Source of the DNA: DAIUCA01 sp964613675
Lineage (GTDB): Bacteria; Pseudomonadota; Gammaproteobacteria; Competibacterales; Competibacteraceae
Direction: 5' to 3'
Length of the DNA: 31,235 nt
Assembly (NCBI GenBank): GCA_964613675.1
Contig: CAZTIH010000020.1
Coordinates: 1-31,235 of the forward strand
Each line of letters opens with the position of its first letter. Within the stretch, counting starts at the first letter, position 1. A program made the position numbers and the translations under genes. Under the pieces are notes generated by a model that had not been told where the DNA came from, did no database searches, and saw nothing but the letters and a program-made list of their open reading frames with translations. Positions 1-8,453 of the stretch are shown here, one piece after another.

Positions 1-6
1 GCAAAC

Positions 7-969
7 ATGAAATTAACCAGCAAGTTAGCGGTATTATTCGTATTCAGTATGGTGTCTTGTTTGGCACTTGCCCAGACCCTGTTCATCAGCAGTGAACAGG
101 ACAATGTGGTTTATGTGCTGAATGCGGAAGGCGAAGTGATCGACACGATCGCCACAGGTGAACGCCCTCGCGACATGCAGTTGAGTTCTGATAAGCAATT
201 CATTTATCTGGTTGCGAGCAGAGATAACCGTATGGAAGTAATTGATGTAGCTACACGTGAAGTGGTTCGTACCTTTGAAGTCGGCGAAGATCCAGAAATG
301 TTTGCGATTCATCGAGAACTTGGTTGGGTCTATGTAGCCAATGAAGATGATGCAGAACTTTCGGTGTGGAACTTAGAAACTGGCGAGAATATTGGGGTGG
401 TCGAGGTTGGTGAAGAACCCGAAGGCGTTCTGATCAGTCCCGATGGCAAGACTGTATATGTCACTTCAGAAGTTGCGAATTTGATCCATGTCGTCGATGC
501 AGAATCATTAGCGTTGACAAAAAACATCCAAGTCGATCGTCGTCCGCGCCGAATGGTCATCACGCAAAACAACCAATTGTGGGTGACAAATGAGGTGAGC
601 GGAACGGTGAGTGTGATTGATCGAGACACTTATGAAGTAATTCAGACGATTTCGTTTGAACCCCCGGGATTTCGTTCGGAAGACATTACGCCGGTCGGGA
701 TTGTGCTGAGCCATGACGGAAAAACAGCATTTGTTATGCTGGGGCGCGCTAATCATGTGGCATTTGTGGATGTTGAGCGTTTTACGCCCACGCAATATTT
801 GCTGGTCGGCAATCGCGCTTGGAATGCGGCGCTAAATGAGGCAGGGGACATTCTCTATGTCGTTAATGGGCTGAGCGACGATTTGTCGATTATCGATGTG
901 CCGAATCGCCGGGTCATAAAATCAGTACCGGTAGGACGCACACCGCACACGGTCGTTGTCCTTGAATAA
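7..969 (+). CDS. Secreted YVTN beta-propeller protein, PQQ-dependent catabolism-associated type
   Basis: The protein is 320 aa with a Sec signal peptide (basic start MKLTSK, hydrophobic core, cleavage after about residue 22 at CLALA-Q). The rest is a series of roughly 42-residue beta-propeller blades with repeated motifs such as GERPRDM, GEDPEMF, GEEPEGV, DRRPRRM and GRTPHTV, plus SPDGKTVYV-like strands. The whole-length pattern resembles the periplasmic propeller family described as PQQ-dependent catabolism-associated, usually found beside quinoprotein alcohol dehydrogenases and their cytochromes. The exact biochemical role of that family is not settled. It is placed in the periplasm by its signal peptide. 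Only six bases precede the ATG, so its promoter, RBS and probable PQQ-linked neighbours lie outside the window. The family call is fairly secure; a link to alcohol oxidation is inference. Confidence 0.85.
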   Translation: MKLTSKLAVLFVFSMVSCLALAQTLFISSEQDNVVYVLNAEGEVIDTIATGERPRDMQLSSDKQFIYLVASRDNRMEVIDVATREVVRTFEVGEDPEMFAIHRELGWVYVANEDDAELSVWNLETGENIGVVEVGEEPEGVLISPDGKTVYVTSEVANLIHVVDAESLALTKNIQVDRRPRRMVITQNNQLWVTNEVSGTVSVIDRDTYEVIQTISFEPPGFRSEDITPVGIVLSHDGKTAFVMLGRANHVAFVDVERFTPTQYLLVGNRAWNAALNEAGDILYVVNGLSDDLSIIDVPNRRVIKSVPVGRTPHTVVVLE

Positions 970-982
970 ATAGGATAAATCT

Positions 983-1030
983 GGGGGTTGTGGTCGTTTT
1001 TCACATTTGAAACTTACCATACCCCCTTTT
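983..1030 (+). terminator. Possible rho-independent terminator after the beta-propeller gene
   Basis: GGGGGTTGTGG (983-993) can pair, with one bulge and one G-U pair, with CCATACCCCC (1017-1026), directly followed by TTTT. The loop is long (about 23 bases), so the call is tentative. It lies between convergent genes. Confidence 0.4.
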
Positions 1031-1045
1031 CAGCGATTTTTAATT

Positions 1046-1879
1046 TCAAGCACTTTGCAACTGGTTCCGTAAGGAATGTAATACGGAGGCCGTCTCGGGC
1101 CAAACCCCGTGCCATTGTTCAAAAGCCGCCGCAGCTTGCTCAACTAACATGCCTAAACCATCGAAAATAGCGTTGACTTCGCATTTTTGCCCAAATTCCA
1201 TGAATTCCGTGGTTTTACCGTACATAAGATCATATAAAACCGTTTCTGGTCTAAAAATTTGCTTAGGTAGTGGTGGTAATGATGAATGCAAACTTGCAGA
1301 AGTTGAGTTGACGATCAAGTCAAATCCCGTCGGCAAATGATTAAAGTTAACGGCTTTGATTGTTCCCAAGTCGGAAAATTGCTGCCCCAACTGTCTAGCC
1401 CGTTCGTAAGTGCGATTTGCAATGACTAATTCGCGAATTTTGGCTTCAAACAAGGGTGCAATCAAACCCCGTGCGGCTCCTCCCGCACCTAGCAACAAAA
1501 CGCGCTTGTCGGTTAAATCTATACCATAATTACCCGTCAAATCGCGAATAAACCCAATACCATCCGTGTTATCTCCGATTAATCGTTGATTTTTCCAAAT
1601 TAATGTATTGACCGCACCGGCACGCTTGGCCCGAACTGTCCTTTCTGTGACAATTTCGTGGGCAAATTCCTTAAAAGGCAAAGTTACATTAAGTCCCTTA
1701 CCGCCTTTTGTGAAAAACTGAGCGATAAAATCCCGAAAATCGTCACATCCTACTAAGAAAGGGTCATAAGTCATCGAAATGCCACATTGTTCGGCAAATT
1801 TTCGGTGAATGATTGGTGATTTACTATGATGAATCGGATTTCCTACTACACCATATTTTGAAGGCATTACTTCAGCCAT
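1046..1879 (-). CDS. aroE: Shikimate dehydrogenase (NADP+)
   Basis: This 277-aa cytoplasmic enzyme reduces 3-dehydroshikimate to shikimate with NADPH in the chorismate pathway. Visible AroE signatures in order: YGVVGNPIHHSKSP (substrate-binding serines), NVTLPFKE (the catalytic lysine), GAVNTLIW, GDNTDGIGF (the catalytic Asp in NTDG), the glycine-rich nucleotide loop LLGAGGAARG, NRTYERA, NSTSASL, YDLMYGKTTEF and DGLGMLVEQAA. Length matches the family. The chosen ATG at 1879 is preceded by AAGGTGG with 5-base spacing and overlaps the end of hemB by 13 bases. An internal ATG at 1867 would give a TAATG junction with hemB, but its upstream sequence is weaker. Translational coupling with hemB is likely. 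Confidence in function is high. Confidence 0.95.
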   Translation of the reverse strand: MAEVMPSKYGVVGNPIHHSKSPIIHRKFAEQCGISMTYDPFLVGCDDFRDFIAQFFTKGGKGLNVTLPFKEFAHEIVTERTVRAKRAGAVNTLIWKNQRLIGDNTDGIGFIRDLTGNYGIDLTDKRVLLLGAGGAARGLIAPLFEAKIRELVIANRTYERARQLGQQFSDLGTIKAVNFNHLPTGFDLIVNSTSASLHSSLPPLPKQIFRPETVLYDLMYGKTTEFMEFGQKCEVNAIFDGLGMLVEQAAAAFEQWHGVWPETASVLHSLRNQLQSA

Positions 1880-2847
1880 GTTGCCACCTTTTTCGCCGCA
1901 TAGGTCAGAATGCCGTCTGCTCCAGCGCGTTTCATTCCCAGTAATGATTCCATAAATACGGCTTTTTCATCTAACCAACCGTTTTGAGCAGCGGCCATCA
2001 ATGCACTGTACTCACCGCTTACCTGATAAACAAAGGTAGGGCGCTGAAACCGCTGTTTGATTCGATAGACGATATCGAGGTAAGGCATTCCCGGCTTAAC
2101 CATAATCATATCAGCACCTTCGTCCAAATCCAGTAATACTTCATGAAAAGCCTCGTCACCATTCGCTGGATCCATTTGGTAAGTTTCCTTACTTCCACTG
2201 CCTAAATGGCTTGCTGACCCTACTGCATCTCGAAACGGACCGTAATAACTTGAGGCATACTTTGCGGCATACGATAAAATGACCGTCTGAGTAAAGTTTT
2301 TGGCTTCTAAATGGCGCCGCAATGCTCCAATCCTTCCATCCATCATGTCAGAAGGGGCGATCACATCCACACCAGCTTGGACATGACACAAAGCCTGTTT
2401 AACCAATGCTTCGACGGTTTCGTCATTTAAGATGGCCCCCTCTTGATTGATTAAACCGTCTTGCCCATGACTTGTGTAAGGATCCAGAGCAATGTCGGTA
2501 ATTACCGTCAGATTCGGGAATTTTTCCTTAATTTGCCGAATCGTCTTGGGGATTAATCCTTCTTCATTCCATGCCTCTTGTGCATCTGGTGATTTTTTAT
2601 CGGTTGAAATAACGGGAAATAAGGCAATAGCAGGAATCTCTAGATTGCAAAGGGTTTCGATTTCACGAAGCAGATCATTTGCCGAAAATCGGAAAATAGA
2701 AGGCATCGAAGGAATTGAGATGGTATTTCCTTCAGTGACGAATAAAGGCTGAATTAGGTCATCAATACTGAGCGCATGTTCCCGAACTAATCGACGGAGA
2801 TTTTCGGTGCGCCGCAAGCGGCGGGGGCGGTACGGAATTTGCAGCAT
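1867..2847 (-). CDS. hemB: Delta-aminolevulinic acid dehydratase (porphobilinogen synthase)
   Basis: The enzyme condenses two 5-aminolevulinate molecules to porphobilinogen in heme biosynthesis. Both Schiff-base lysine motifs are visible: SYAAKYASSYYGPFRDAVG and MVKPGMPYLD. APSDMMDGRIG and the C-terminal RAGADGILTY are also conserved. The stretch IALDPYTSHGQDG carries aspartates where zinc-type enzymes such as E. coli HemB have cysteines, so this is the Pseudomonas-like, magnesium-type active site. The open frame extends upstream to 2925, but homology begins at MLQIPYRPRRLRR, so the ATG at 2847 (326 aa, the normal family length) is preferred. No strong Shine-Dalgarno precedes either candidate. 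The gene leads a two-gene unit with aroE. Confidence 0.94.
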   Translation of the reverse strand: MLQIPYRPRRLRRTENLRRLVREHALSIDDLIQPLFVTEGNTISIPSMPSIFRFSANDLLREIETLCNLEIPAIALFPVISTDKKSPDAQEAWNEEGLIPKTIRQIKEKFPNLTVITDIALDPYTSHGQDGLINQEGAILNDETVEALVKQALCHVQAGVDVIAPSDMMDGRIGALRRHLEAKNFTQTVILSYAAKYASSYYGPFRDAVGSASHLGSGSKETYQMDPANGDEAFHEVLLDLDEGADMIMVKPGMPYLDIVYRIKQRFQRPTFVYQVSGEYSALMAAAQNGWLDEKAVFMESLLGMKRAGADGILTYAAKKVATWLK

Positions 2848-3088
2848 ACTTAAGGAAGCTCTAAGGATATTTTTAGCAATCTGCCATTTAGTCCCTAAGC
2901 CTACAGAAAAAATCTCTTTATTCACAAAAGAGCAAAAACAACGAGATTTTGTTAACTTGTTTACCCAAACAGATTTTCCCCAATGCGCAAGACTTTCAGA
3001 AGTCTAATTTTTCTGTACACTTTCTCCTTGCTTTGAGTTAGCCCGTCGAGGGGGCGGCTCGGCGAGCGTGTTGGCGAAGAAACGATAT
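2848..3088. other. Intergenic region between mscK stop and hemB start
   Basis: This 241-base gap must hold the hemB promoter on the minus strand. I cannot identify convincing -35 and -10 boxes. It contains a 6-bp hairpin, AGACTT (2990-2995), loop TCAG, AAGTCT (3000-3005), followed on the plus strand by AATTTTT. That resembles a weak plus-strand terminator, yet no plus-strand gene ends here. The minus strand also shows a very short possible reading frame starting with GTG near 3018 behind GGAGAAA; I do not call it a gene. Confidence 0.35.
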
Positions 3089-6000
3089 TTAACTTGACAA
3101 TATCTCTGTATTTTTCTCCACCAAGTGAACATCGAGCTGTGGCAAAGGCACTGATAGTCCCGATTCTTGTAACCGCTGCCATAAATCCACATGCAAACTG
3201 TGAATCGTACTCAAACGGTGGCCAATCTCAGCCACATAAGCAAAAACCTCAAATTCTACCGAATAATCCCCAAATCGCCGTAGCCAAACCGCTGCTGCGG
3301 GATCTGTAAGGATAGAAGCATTTTCCTGTACTACCTGTTCAATAATGCCATGAACTTGCTTTGGATCGCATTGGTAAGGAATACGGATGCCAATGATAAT
3401 GCGGGTAATATTATTGGTGAGCGTCCAATTTATCAGGGTTCCTGTAATGAGTGCACGGTTAGGAACGACAATTTCCTTATTATCCCAATCCACAATGGTA
3501 GTCGCGCGTATGCGAATTTTGCTGACAGTGCCGTGAAAGTCATTCACCGTAATCGTGTCACCTACCCGCAAAGGTCGCTCAATTAATAAAATCAATCCAG
3601 AAACAAAATTTGCGAAAATTTCCTGTAATCCAAACCCTAATCCTACCCCTAATGCGGCGACTAACCATTGTAATTGTGACCACGGCAATCCTAGGCGATC
3701 GAGAGCGAAAATAATGCCCCCACTAATAATCGCATAACGCAAAATGGCGACCAAAGCGTAACGACTTCCGCTATCCAATCGTGCAAATAAAATTTCTAAT
3801 GTACCGGGCAAGTTAGCATTGACTAATGGAATTAAAATAAGAATGCCAATACTGAGGGCTAAATTGCCTAATGTTAGAGTGAATTGGCCGTCTAATTGGG
3901 AAATTACCGCGATTTCCCCGAGCGCAGGCATTAAATTGCCCCAAATTGGCCAGAGACCTGCCAAAAACCCAAGGCCCATCACGAGCACTAGTAGGCTCCG
4001 AACCTGTTCATTAATATCCTGAATGGACAAATCGGGCATCATTTCAATGGCGGTTTCCTCTTCTTTCTGACGGGCTTCCCGACGCGCTAATGCCCGCTGA
4101 AATACAATACGTCTCGCACTAATACTGAAGCTCCGCAAAATCAGCTGTAAAAATAAAATTCCGACGAGTAATAACGCAAATGTTTGGAATAAACGGTCGC
4201 TAATTTGGTTAACGCTATAGCTGTAACCAAGTGCTGATAAAGCGCTTAATCCGAAGAGGGGTAATAACAGAAAGGTACCCACTAATTTTTGCCATTGTTT
4301 CTGCGTAATTTTCCACAGGATGACAAATAACACTAAAGCCATTCCAAGTTGCAAAAACATTTGCATAGTTTGATAAATGACATTTCCAAAGTCACCCCAT
4401 CTAGACGCATTTTTTTCCAGTAAATACACAATTATCCAACTGACTGCCAATACCGTCGCAGTTAATCTTACAGGTAAAGATAGCTTAGATGGCCAATGAA
4501 AATGGGAAATGGCCACACCTTTAGGCACAAATAATTTTTCTATAAACAAAAGTATAAAAATTATCAAAGCAAGAGAAAATTCCTGGATTGTGAACCCAAT
4601 TAGTACGGGAAAGGGTAATGCCATCACTGCGGTGACCAACAAGGCACGAAAGGTATATTGCAGTTTGTCGCGCCCTACCTTACCTATAGGTTCTGATAGC
4701 CATTTGAGTCGATATTTCCAAAAACGGCCCAAAAGTAGCCAAAAAAGCCATAAAACAAGCATCCACAAAAATGATGGTGATAAATCCCATTCTGGTAATT
4801 CTAGTAATTTAGATAATTCAGGTATGCTTGCCCTTGCCCAGGCTTGGTCGATGCGCGGCCCTGTGGGGAGCCATAACAAGCGATAGTCAAGATGTTGGCG
4901 GTGTTGAGCGGCTAATCCAATCAATCGCAACTGACTTTGATCAAGTAGTACCCACTGGTTAATTAAATTGCTATAGCCTGCTTGCAGACGCTCATATAAG
5001 TTCTGCTGATCGTTTAATAGTTGAGTAAGTTGTTGGCGCACCTCGCGTTGTTGCTCTATCGGAAGCGTGTTGAGCTGAGGATTCGTGACATGTTGTTGTC
5101 GAATTTCACGCCAATTAGATAACACATTATCCACGCGATGCTGGGCAAGTCGGGCAGTGACAATATCTTGTTGTCTTGTTCGTGCATCGCGTTGGTAAGC
5201 ACTGACGTTTGGCAATGATTGATGTTCAGCAAGTAAAATAGGCCCCAGCGCTGGGTTAAATCCTCCGATGTTTACTTGTTCCTGTACACGCTGGATGCGC
5301 AACTCTAAAGCATTAAGTTGGTCGTTTAATTCAAGTTGATTCTGCTCTATTCGCTCTTGTTGTTGTGTGACATTTCTCAGTTCGTTGCCAAGCTGATTGT
5401 TAAAATTGATCAGTTCTTGGATAAACGAAGGCCGTTCGATCGCGTTATGAATAGCTTGAGTGGTTTGTTCCAATGCGGCCGTAGCAGCCTCGCGTTGCCG
5501 AGTATTTTGAGTCGCTTGCAACTGCCGCACTTCATTTTGAAGCTGTTCGATTAAGCGATTGGCAAGGTTTTGTTCGGCGGTCACCAGAGAAACCCGCAAA
5601 TCATGATTAAGACGTTCGGCTTCAAGCACCTGCTCTTGCAATGCGATCACTTGTTGTCGCGCTAATAATGCGGTTAACCGCGCATTGTTTAAGGGGCCTG
5701 TGCCACTTTCTAAGCTAACTCTACGTTGCTGTAGCTCGGTTTTCGTCCGTTGCAATGTCTGCATTTCATTCGGCCAAGCCGCCATTCTACCTTGTAAAAC
5801 AGTGAGCTGCTGTCGCAAGGTGTCCCGCCGATTTTCCTCTTCACGTAGCCGTTGTTGTGCGGTTGTGATTTGTCGATTGAGCTCGATTTCATTGTTTGCC
5901 GCAACATTGCGCGAAGCCGGTAAAGGACGTTGAAGTTGATCCCGCGCCCGAGCAAGATCCGTCGGTAAGGTTTCCTGTAATTTTTGGAATTGATCAAGCT

Positions 6001-6205
6001 GAGTACGCAGTTGTTCGGCAGATTGTAGTTCGGTCAATGCCGATTGGAATAGCTCACGTAACGGTTGATCTGCCGGATTATCGGGCGATAACGCACTAAT
6101 CTGATTTTGTAAATTTTCGATAGATAGGGATTGCGCGTACGCACAAGTGACAGGTATCGCAATTAAGAAAAGGAGATTAAATACTCGAACAATCGTTGCT
6201 AACAC
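3089..6205 (-). CDS. mscK: Large MscS-family mechanosensitive channel, MscK/MscM type
   Basis: This 1038-aa inner-membrane protein releases solutes when membrane tension rises during hypo-osmotic shock; in the MscK branch gating is also affected by external potassium. Residues 1-25 form a signal peptide ending TCAYA-Q. About 26-470 is a glutamine-rich periplasmic coiled-coil domain. From about 475 to 850 there are many hydrophobic membrane segments. The C-terminal MscS core starts near residue 855 with GLGFGLQEIFANFVSG, followed by ERPLRVGDTI, GTVSKIRIRATTIVDWDNKE and VPNRALI, which closely follow the MscK pattern. It is somewhat shorter than E. coli MscK and YjeP (both about 1100 aa), mainly in the periplasmic part. 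The start is GTG at 6205, with AGGA about 10 bases upstream, and the signal peptide begins there. It is divergent from the globin gene and is followed by hemB after 241 bases. Confidence 0.9.
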   Translation of the reverse strand: MLATIVRVFNLLFLIAIPVTCAYAQSLSIENLQNQISALSPDNPADQPLRELFQSALTELQSAEQLRTQLDQFQKLQETLPTDLARARDQLQRPLPASRNVAANNEIELNRQITTAQQRLREEENRRDTLRQQLTVLQGRMAAWPNEMQTLQRTKTELQQRRVSLESGTGPLNNARLTALLARQQVIALQEQVLEAERLNHDLRVSLVTAEQNLANRLIEQLQNEVRQLQATQNTRQREAATAALEQTTQAIHNAIERPSFIQELINFNNQLGNELRNVTQQQERIEQNQLELNDQLNALELRIQRVQEQVNIGGFNPALGPILLAEHQSLPNVSAYQRDARTRQQDIVTARLAQHRVDNVLSNWREIRQQHVTNPQLNTLPIEQQREVRQQLTQLLNDQQNLYERLQAGYSNLINQWVLLDQSQLRLIGLAAQHRQHLDYRLLWLPTGPRIDQAWARASIPELSKLLELPEWDLSPSFLWMLVLWLFWLLLGRFWKYRLKWLSEPIGKVGRDKLQYTFRALLVTAVMALPFPVLIGFTIQEFSLALIIFILLFIEKLFVPKGVAISHFHWPSKLSLPVRLTATVLAVSWIIVYLLEKNASRWGDFGNVIYQTMQMFLQLGMALVLFVILWKITQKQWQKLVGTFLLLPLFGLSALSALGYSYSVNQISDRLFQTFALLLVGILFLQLILRSFSISARRIVFQRALARREARQKEEETAIEMMPDLSIQDINEQVRSLLVLVMGLGFLAGLWPIWGNLMPALGEIAVISQLDGQFTLTLGNLALSIGILILIPLVNANLPGTLEILFARLDSGSRYALVAILRYAIISGGIIFALDRLGLPWSQLQWLVAALGVGLGFGLQEIFANFVSGLILLIERPLRVGDTITVNDFHGTVSKIRIRATTIVDWDNKEIVVPNRALITGTLINWTLTNNITRIIIGIRIPYQCDPKQVHGIIEQVVQENASILTDPAAAVWLRRFGDYSVEFEVFAYVAEIGHRLSTIHSLHVDLWQRLQESGLSVPLPQLDVHLVEKNTEILSS

Positions 6206-6414
6206 GCTTTTGGAGATCCTATAGAAATTGGGATTGTTAAGTTTGTTATGAAATGAACAAAGAAAGTGCGTTATTTAACTTACAATGCGTTCTGGAATGG
6301 CTTGGCTACCCCCAGAAAAGGTTGAAAAAAATCTCCGATTTTGAGAACGGTTTTTGCAGACCCTACAAGTCAGGTTTCCGTAATTCATTAAAATTATTAA
6401 CGAGGTGCTCTTCT
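6206..6414. promoter_or_regulatory. Divergent promoter region between mscK and the globin gene
   Basis: These 209 bases separate two genes transcribed away from each other, so promoters for both should lie here. I see no clear consensus boxes. The frame of the globin gene stays open back to 6253, but that stretch lacks a Shine-Dalgarno and does not look like globin sequence. Confidence 0.5.
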
Positions 6415-6852
6415 ATGAACGCATTTTCCCAAGCGGCCGATTGGCATATGAGTAACGCTGATAAGAAACTCTTTCGCGCCAGCCTGAAGCGTTGTCTCGA
6501 AAGTCCTGATTTTATCGATCGTTTTTACGACTTTTTCGTAAATTCCTCACCGCTTGTTGCAGAGAAATTTACCAATACAGACATGACACATCAAAAACAG
6601 ATGTTGAAAAACTCGTTGTATGTTCTGGAACTCATGGCGGGACACGATCCAAAAACGATGAATAGCCTGCAATCTTTAGCCCATTCTCATAACCGCAGCG
6701 GTCATGCCATTACCGGTCAACTTTACGACCTTTGGTTGGATAGCATTCTGAAAGCCGCACAATCGTGCGATAGCTCCTTTGATAGTGCGACGGTGGATGT
6801 GTGGCGACGTGCCATGATGCCAAGCATCAATTATTTGCACTCACATTACTAA
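6415..6852 (+). CDS. Single-domain globin-like heme protein
   Basis: A 145-aa cytoplasmic protein with no signal peptide. The fold signature is globin: helix-B-like RFYDFFVNSS, an F at about residue 52 in the CD region (KFTNTD), and LAHSHNRSG, which fits the LAxxHxxxG pattern around a proximal heme-ligand His, most likely H92 (H90 is the alternative). It ends in a helix typical of bacterial globins (VWRRAMMPSINYL). The substrate or ligand (O2, NO or sensing) cannot be read from sequence. The start at 6415 is chosen because GAGGTG lies seven bases upstream (6402-6407); the open frame reaches back to 6253 without RBS or similarity. It is divergent from mscK and ends just before a strong terminator, so it is probably monocistronic. 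Confidence 0.75.
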   Translation: MNAFSQAADWHMSNADKKLFRASLKRCLESPDFIDRFYDFFVNSSPLVAEKFTNTDMTHQKQMLKNSLYVLELMAGHDPKTMNSLQSLAHSHNRSGHAITGQLYDLWLDSILKAAQSCDSSFDSATVDVWRRAMMPSINYLHSHY

Positions 6853-6876
6853 AACTATCTTCTATTTCGAGAATGC

Positions 6877-6906
6877 AAAAAGCCCCAGAAAATGGGGCTA
6901 GTTTTT
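6877..6906. terminator. Bidirectional rho-independent terminator
   Basis: AGCCCC (6881-6886), a 7-base loop and GGGGCT (6894-6899) form a GC-rich stem. Reading plus, it is followed by AGTTTTT; reading minus, by TTTTTGC. It sits 25-30 bases beyond the stop codons of two convergent genes, the globin (stop 6852) and livK (stop 6928), and can serve both. Confidence 0.9.
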
Positions 6907-6927
6907 GTCTGAAATAAAAATGTTGTG

Positions 6928-8052
6928 TTAGGGGTTCAGATAATCATATGAACCATCGGCCGCCCACACATAAACAACATATCCTGGGGCGGTAACATCG
7001 CCTTTCTCATCAAACCCTATGTTTCCCAAAACGGTATCGAACTGGTTTGCTCTCAACGCGGTAACCACAGCCTCTATTTCTAAGCTATCAACCATCTGAA
7101 TTGCTTGTACGTAAGTCTGAACTGTCCCGTATGTGTATAGCGTGTACCCTTCTGGCGTAATGCCTTGGGCTTCAAAACGCGCCACTAACTCTGCGTTACT
7201 GGGATCTTTAGCCGGGTCAGGGCTAAAAGTCATCAGAGTGCCTGTACCTGCTTCACCCGTAATCGACCAGAACTCTGAAGTGACTAAAGCATCCCCCCCC
7301 ATCAGAACCACATCATTCATGCCCTGCTCTCTCGCTTGACGCAAAATCAGGCCCGATTCGGTGTGATAGCCCCCGACATAGATCAAACCGATATTAGCTT
7401 CCTTCATGCGGGTGACGAGTGCGGAATAGTCCCGTTCTCCCGCCGTGTACGCCTCAAACATCGTCTCCGTAATGCCATTTGCATTCAGACGCTTTCTGGT
7501 TTCCTCCGCTAAACCCTGACCATAGGTACTTTTATCGTGCAGAATGGCAATGGGAACCTGGCTAAAGTTTTCCGCAATGAAGTCTCCCGCCACCATCCCC
7601 TGCTGGTCATCTCGGCCGCAGGTACGGAATACGTTGGCTAAGCCCCGTTCGGTGAGTTGCGGGTTTGTTGATGCGGGCGAGATTTGCAGAATGTCTTCTT
7701 CGTGATAGACCTCTGAAGCGGGGATAGATGAACCAGAGCAGAAATGTCCCGCGACGAATTTAACGCCTTTACGCGCCAACTCATTCGCGACATTAACAGC
7801 CTGGCGAGGATCACACGCATCATCCCCAATCTCCAACTTCAGCATGTAGGTCTGACCGCCCACCGTCACGCCACCCGCCGCATTAATGTCTGCAACGACC
7901 ATTTCGGCACCACGACGCATCTGGTCGCCAAAGGTTGCGTACTGACCCGTCATTGGTCCCGCCGTTGCGATGATGAGTTCTTGATGATTGTCGGCTTGCG
8001 CATTAAGCCCGAATAATGCCGCTGCGAGTGCAGCAAATAACTGCTTGTGCAT
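6928..8052 (-). CDS. livK: Branched-chain amino-acid ABC transporter, periplasmic substrate-binding protein
   Basis: A 374-aa periplasmic binding protein of the LIV family that would deliver leucine, isoleucine, valine or a related amide or amino acid to LivHM. It has a signal peptide (MHKQLFAALAAALFGLNAQA-D). Family motifs include ATAGPMTGQYATFGDQMRRG, VADINAAGG, DDACDPRQAV, SSIPASEVY and ISPASTNPQLTERG. A Cys pair (in GDDACDP and AGHFCSG) may form the lobe I disulfide of this family. The open frame runs 77 codons further upstream, but the start at 8052 is fixed by a perfect AGGAGG five bases before the ATG and by the signal peptide. It is the last gene of the liv operon, 40 bases after DUF6867, and ends at the bidirectional terminator. 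Exact ligand specificity is not visible. Confidence 0.93.
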   Translation of the reverse strand: MHKQLFAALAAALFGLNAQADNHQELIIATAGPMTGQYATFGDQMRRGAEMVVADINAAGGVTVGGQTYMLKLEIGDDACDPRQAVNVANELARKGVKFVAGHFCSGSSIPASEVYHEEDILQISPASTNPQLTERGLANVFRTCGRDDQQGMVAGDFIAENFSQVPIAILHDKSTYGQGLAEETRKRLNANGITETMFEAYTAGERDYSALVTRMKEANIGLIYVGGYHTESGLILRQAREQGMNDVVLMGGDALVTSEFWSITGEAGTGTLMTFSPDPAKDPSNAELVARFEAQGITPEGYTLYTYGTVQTYVQAIQMVDSLEIEAVVTALRANQFDTVLGNIGFDEKGDVTAPGYVVYVWAADGSYDYLNP

Positions 8053-8092
8053 ACAACCTCCTGAAGGTCGTTTAGTGGGAAAAATCAAAGGG

Positions 8093-8452
8093 TTAAGTCT
8101 CGACATTCTCTTCGGAAATTTCAGCGTAGCTAAATAAACCTTGCATTTTATACAACCAAGGATATTGCTTGACCATCTTTCTGACATGAGTGATTCGATA
8201 GGCGAGTAGCCCGACACTAATAAGGATGAATATCTCGATGAGTAGTGCGGAAAGGAGTAACAGAGGTTGCTTAAAGAGTGCAAAGCTCAAAAAACGCCAT
8301 GCAAGCGCTAACAGACCGCAGTAGAGATAGACACGCCAAACGGCTAACCAACTGTTTGCTAAGGCAATTCCCGTCATTGCTGCGGCCCACCCAATCAGAA
8401 CTCCTAATCCAATAAACACCTCAACCCGCGACCCAATTAGACTTTCTATCAC
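8093..8452 (-). CDS. DUF6867-family small membrane protein in liv operon
   Basis: A 119-aa protein with about three hydrophobic helices (roughly residues 10-32, 38-58 and 62-85), then a conserved basic tail, YRITHVRKMVKQYPWLY, before a polar acidic end. I recognise this layout, especially the RKMVxQYPWLY stretch, as the small protein often placed after livF in proteobacterial liv operons (DUF6867). No function is established; an accessory or stabilising role for the importer is only inference from position. The start is GTG at 8452, preceded by GGGAGG with 8-base spacing inside the end of livF. The GTG begins one base beyond the livF stop codon, so translation is probably coupled. Confidence 0.75.
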   Translation of the reverse strand: MIESLIGSRVEVFIGLGVLIGWAAAMTGIALANSWLAVWRVYLYCGLLALAWRFLSFALFKQPLLLLSALLIEIFILISVGLLAYRITHVRKMVKQYPWLYKMQGLFSYAEISEENVET

Positions 8453-8453
8453 C

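Noticed and set aside
2990..3012. Plus-strand terminator-like hairpin AGACTT/AAGTCT with T-run
   Set aside because: The stem is AT-rich and no plus-strand gene ends here; it is probably incidental.
2961..3182. 73-codon minus-strand frame spanning the 3' end of mscK and the gap
   Set aside because: Most of it is out of frame with mscK, and the short GTG-started tail has no supporting conservation visible here.
4509..4886. 125-codon plus-strand open frame inside mscK
   Set aside because: It is antisense to a clearly recognisable membrane protein and has low-complexity, non-homologous translation.
6253..6414. Upstream extension of the globin frame (54 residues)
   Set aside because: No Shine-Dalgarno at 6253, no globin resemblance in the added residues, and a good RBS precedes the ATG at 6415.
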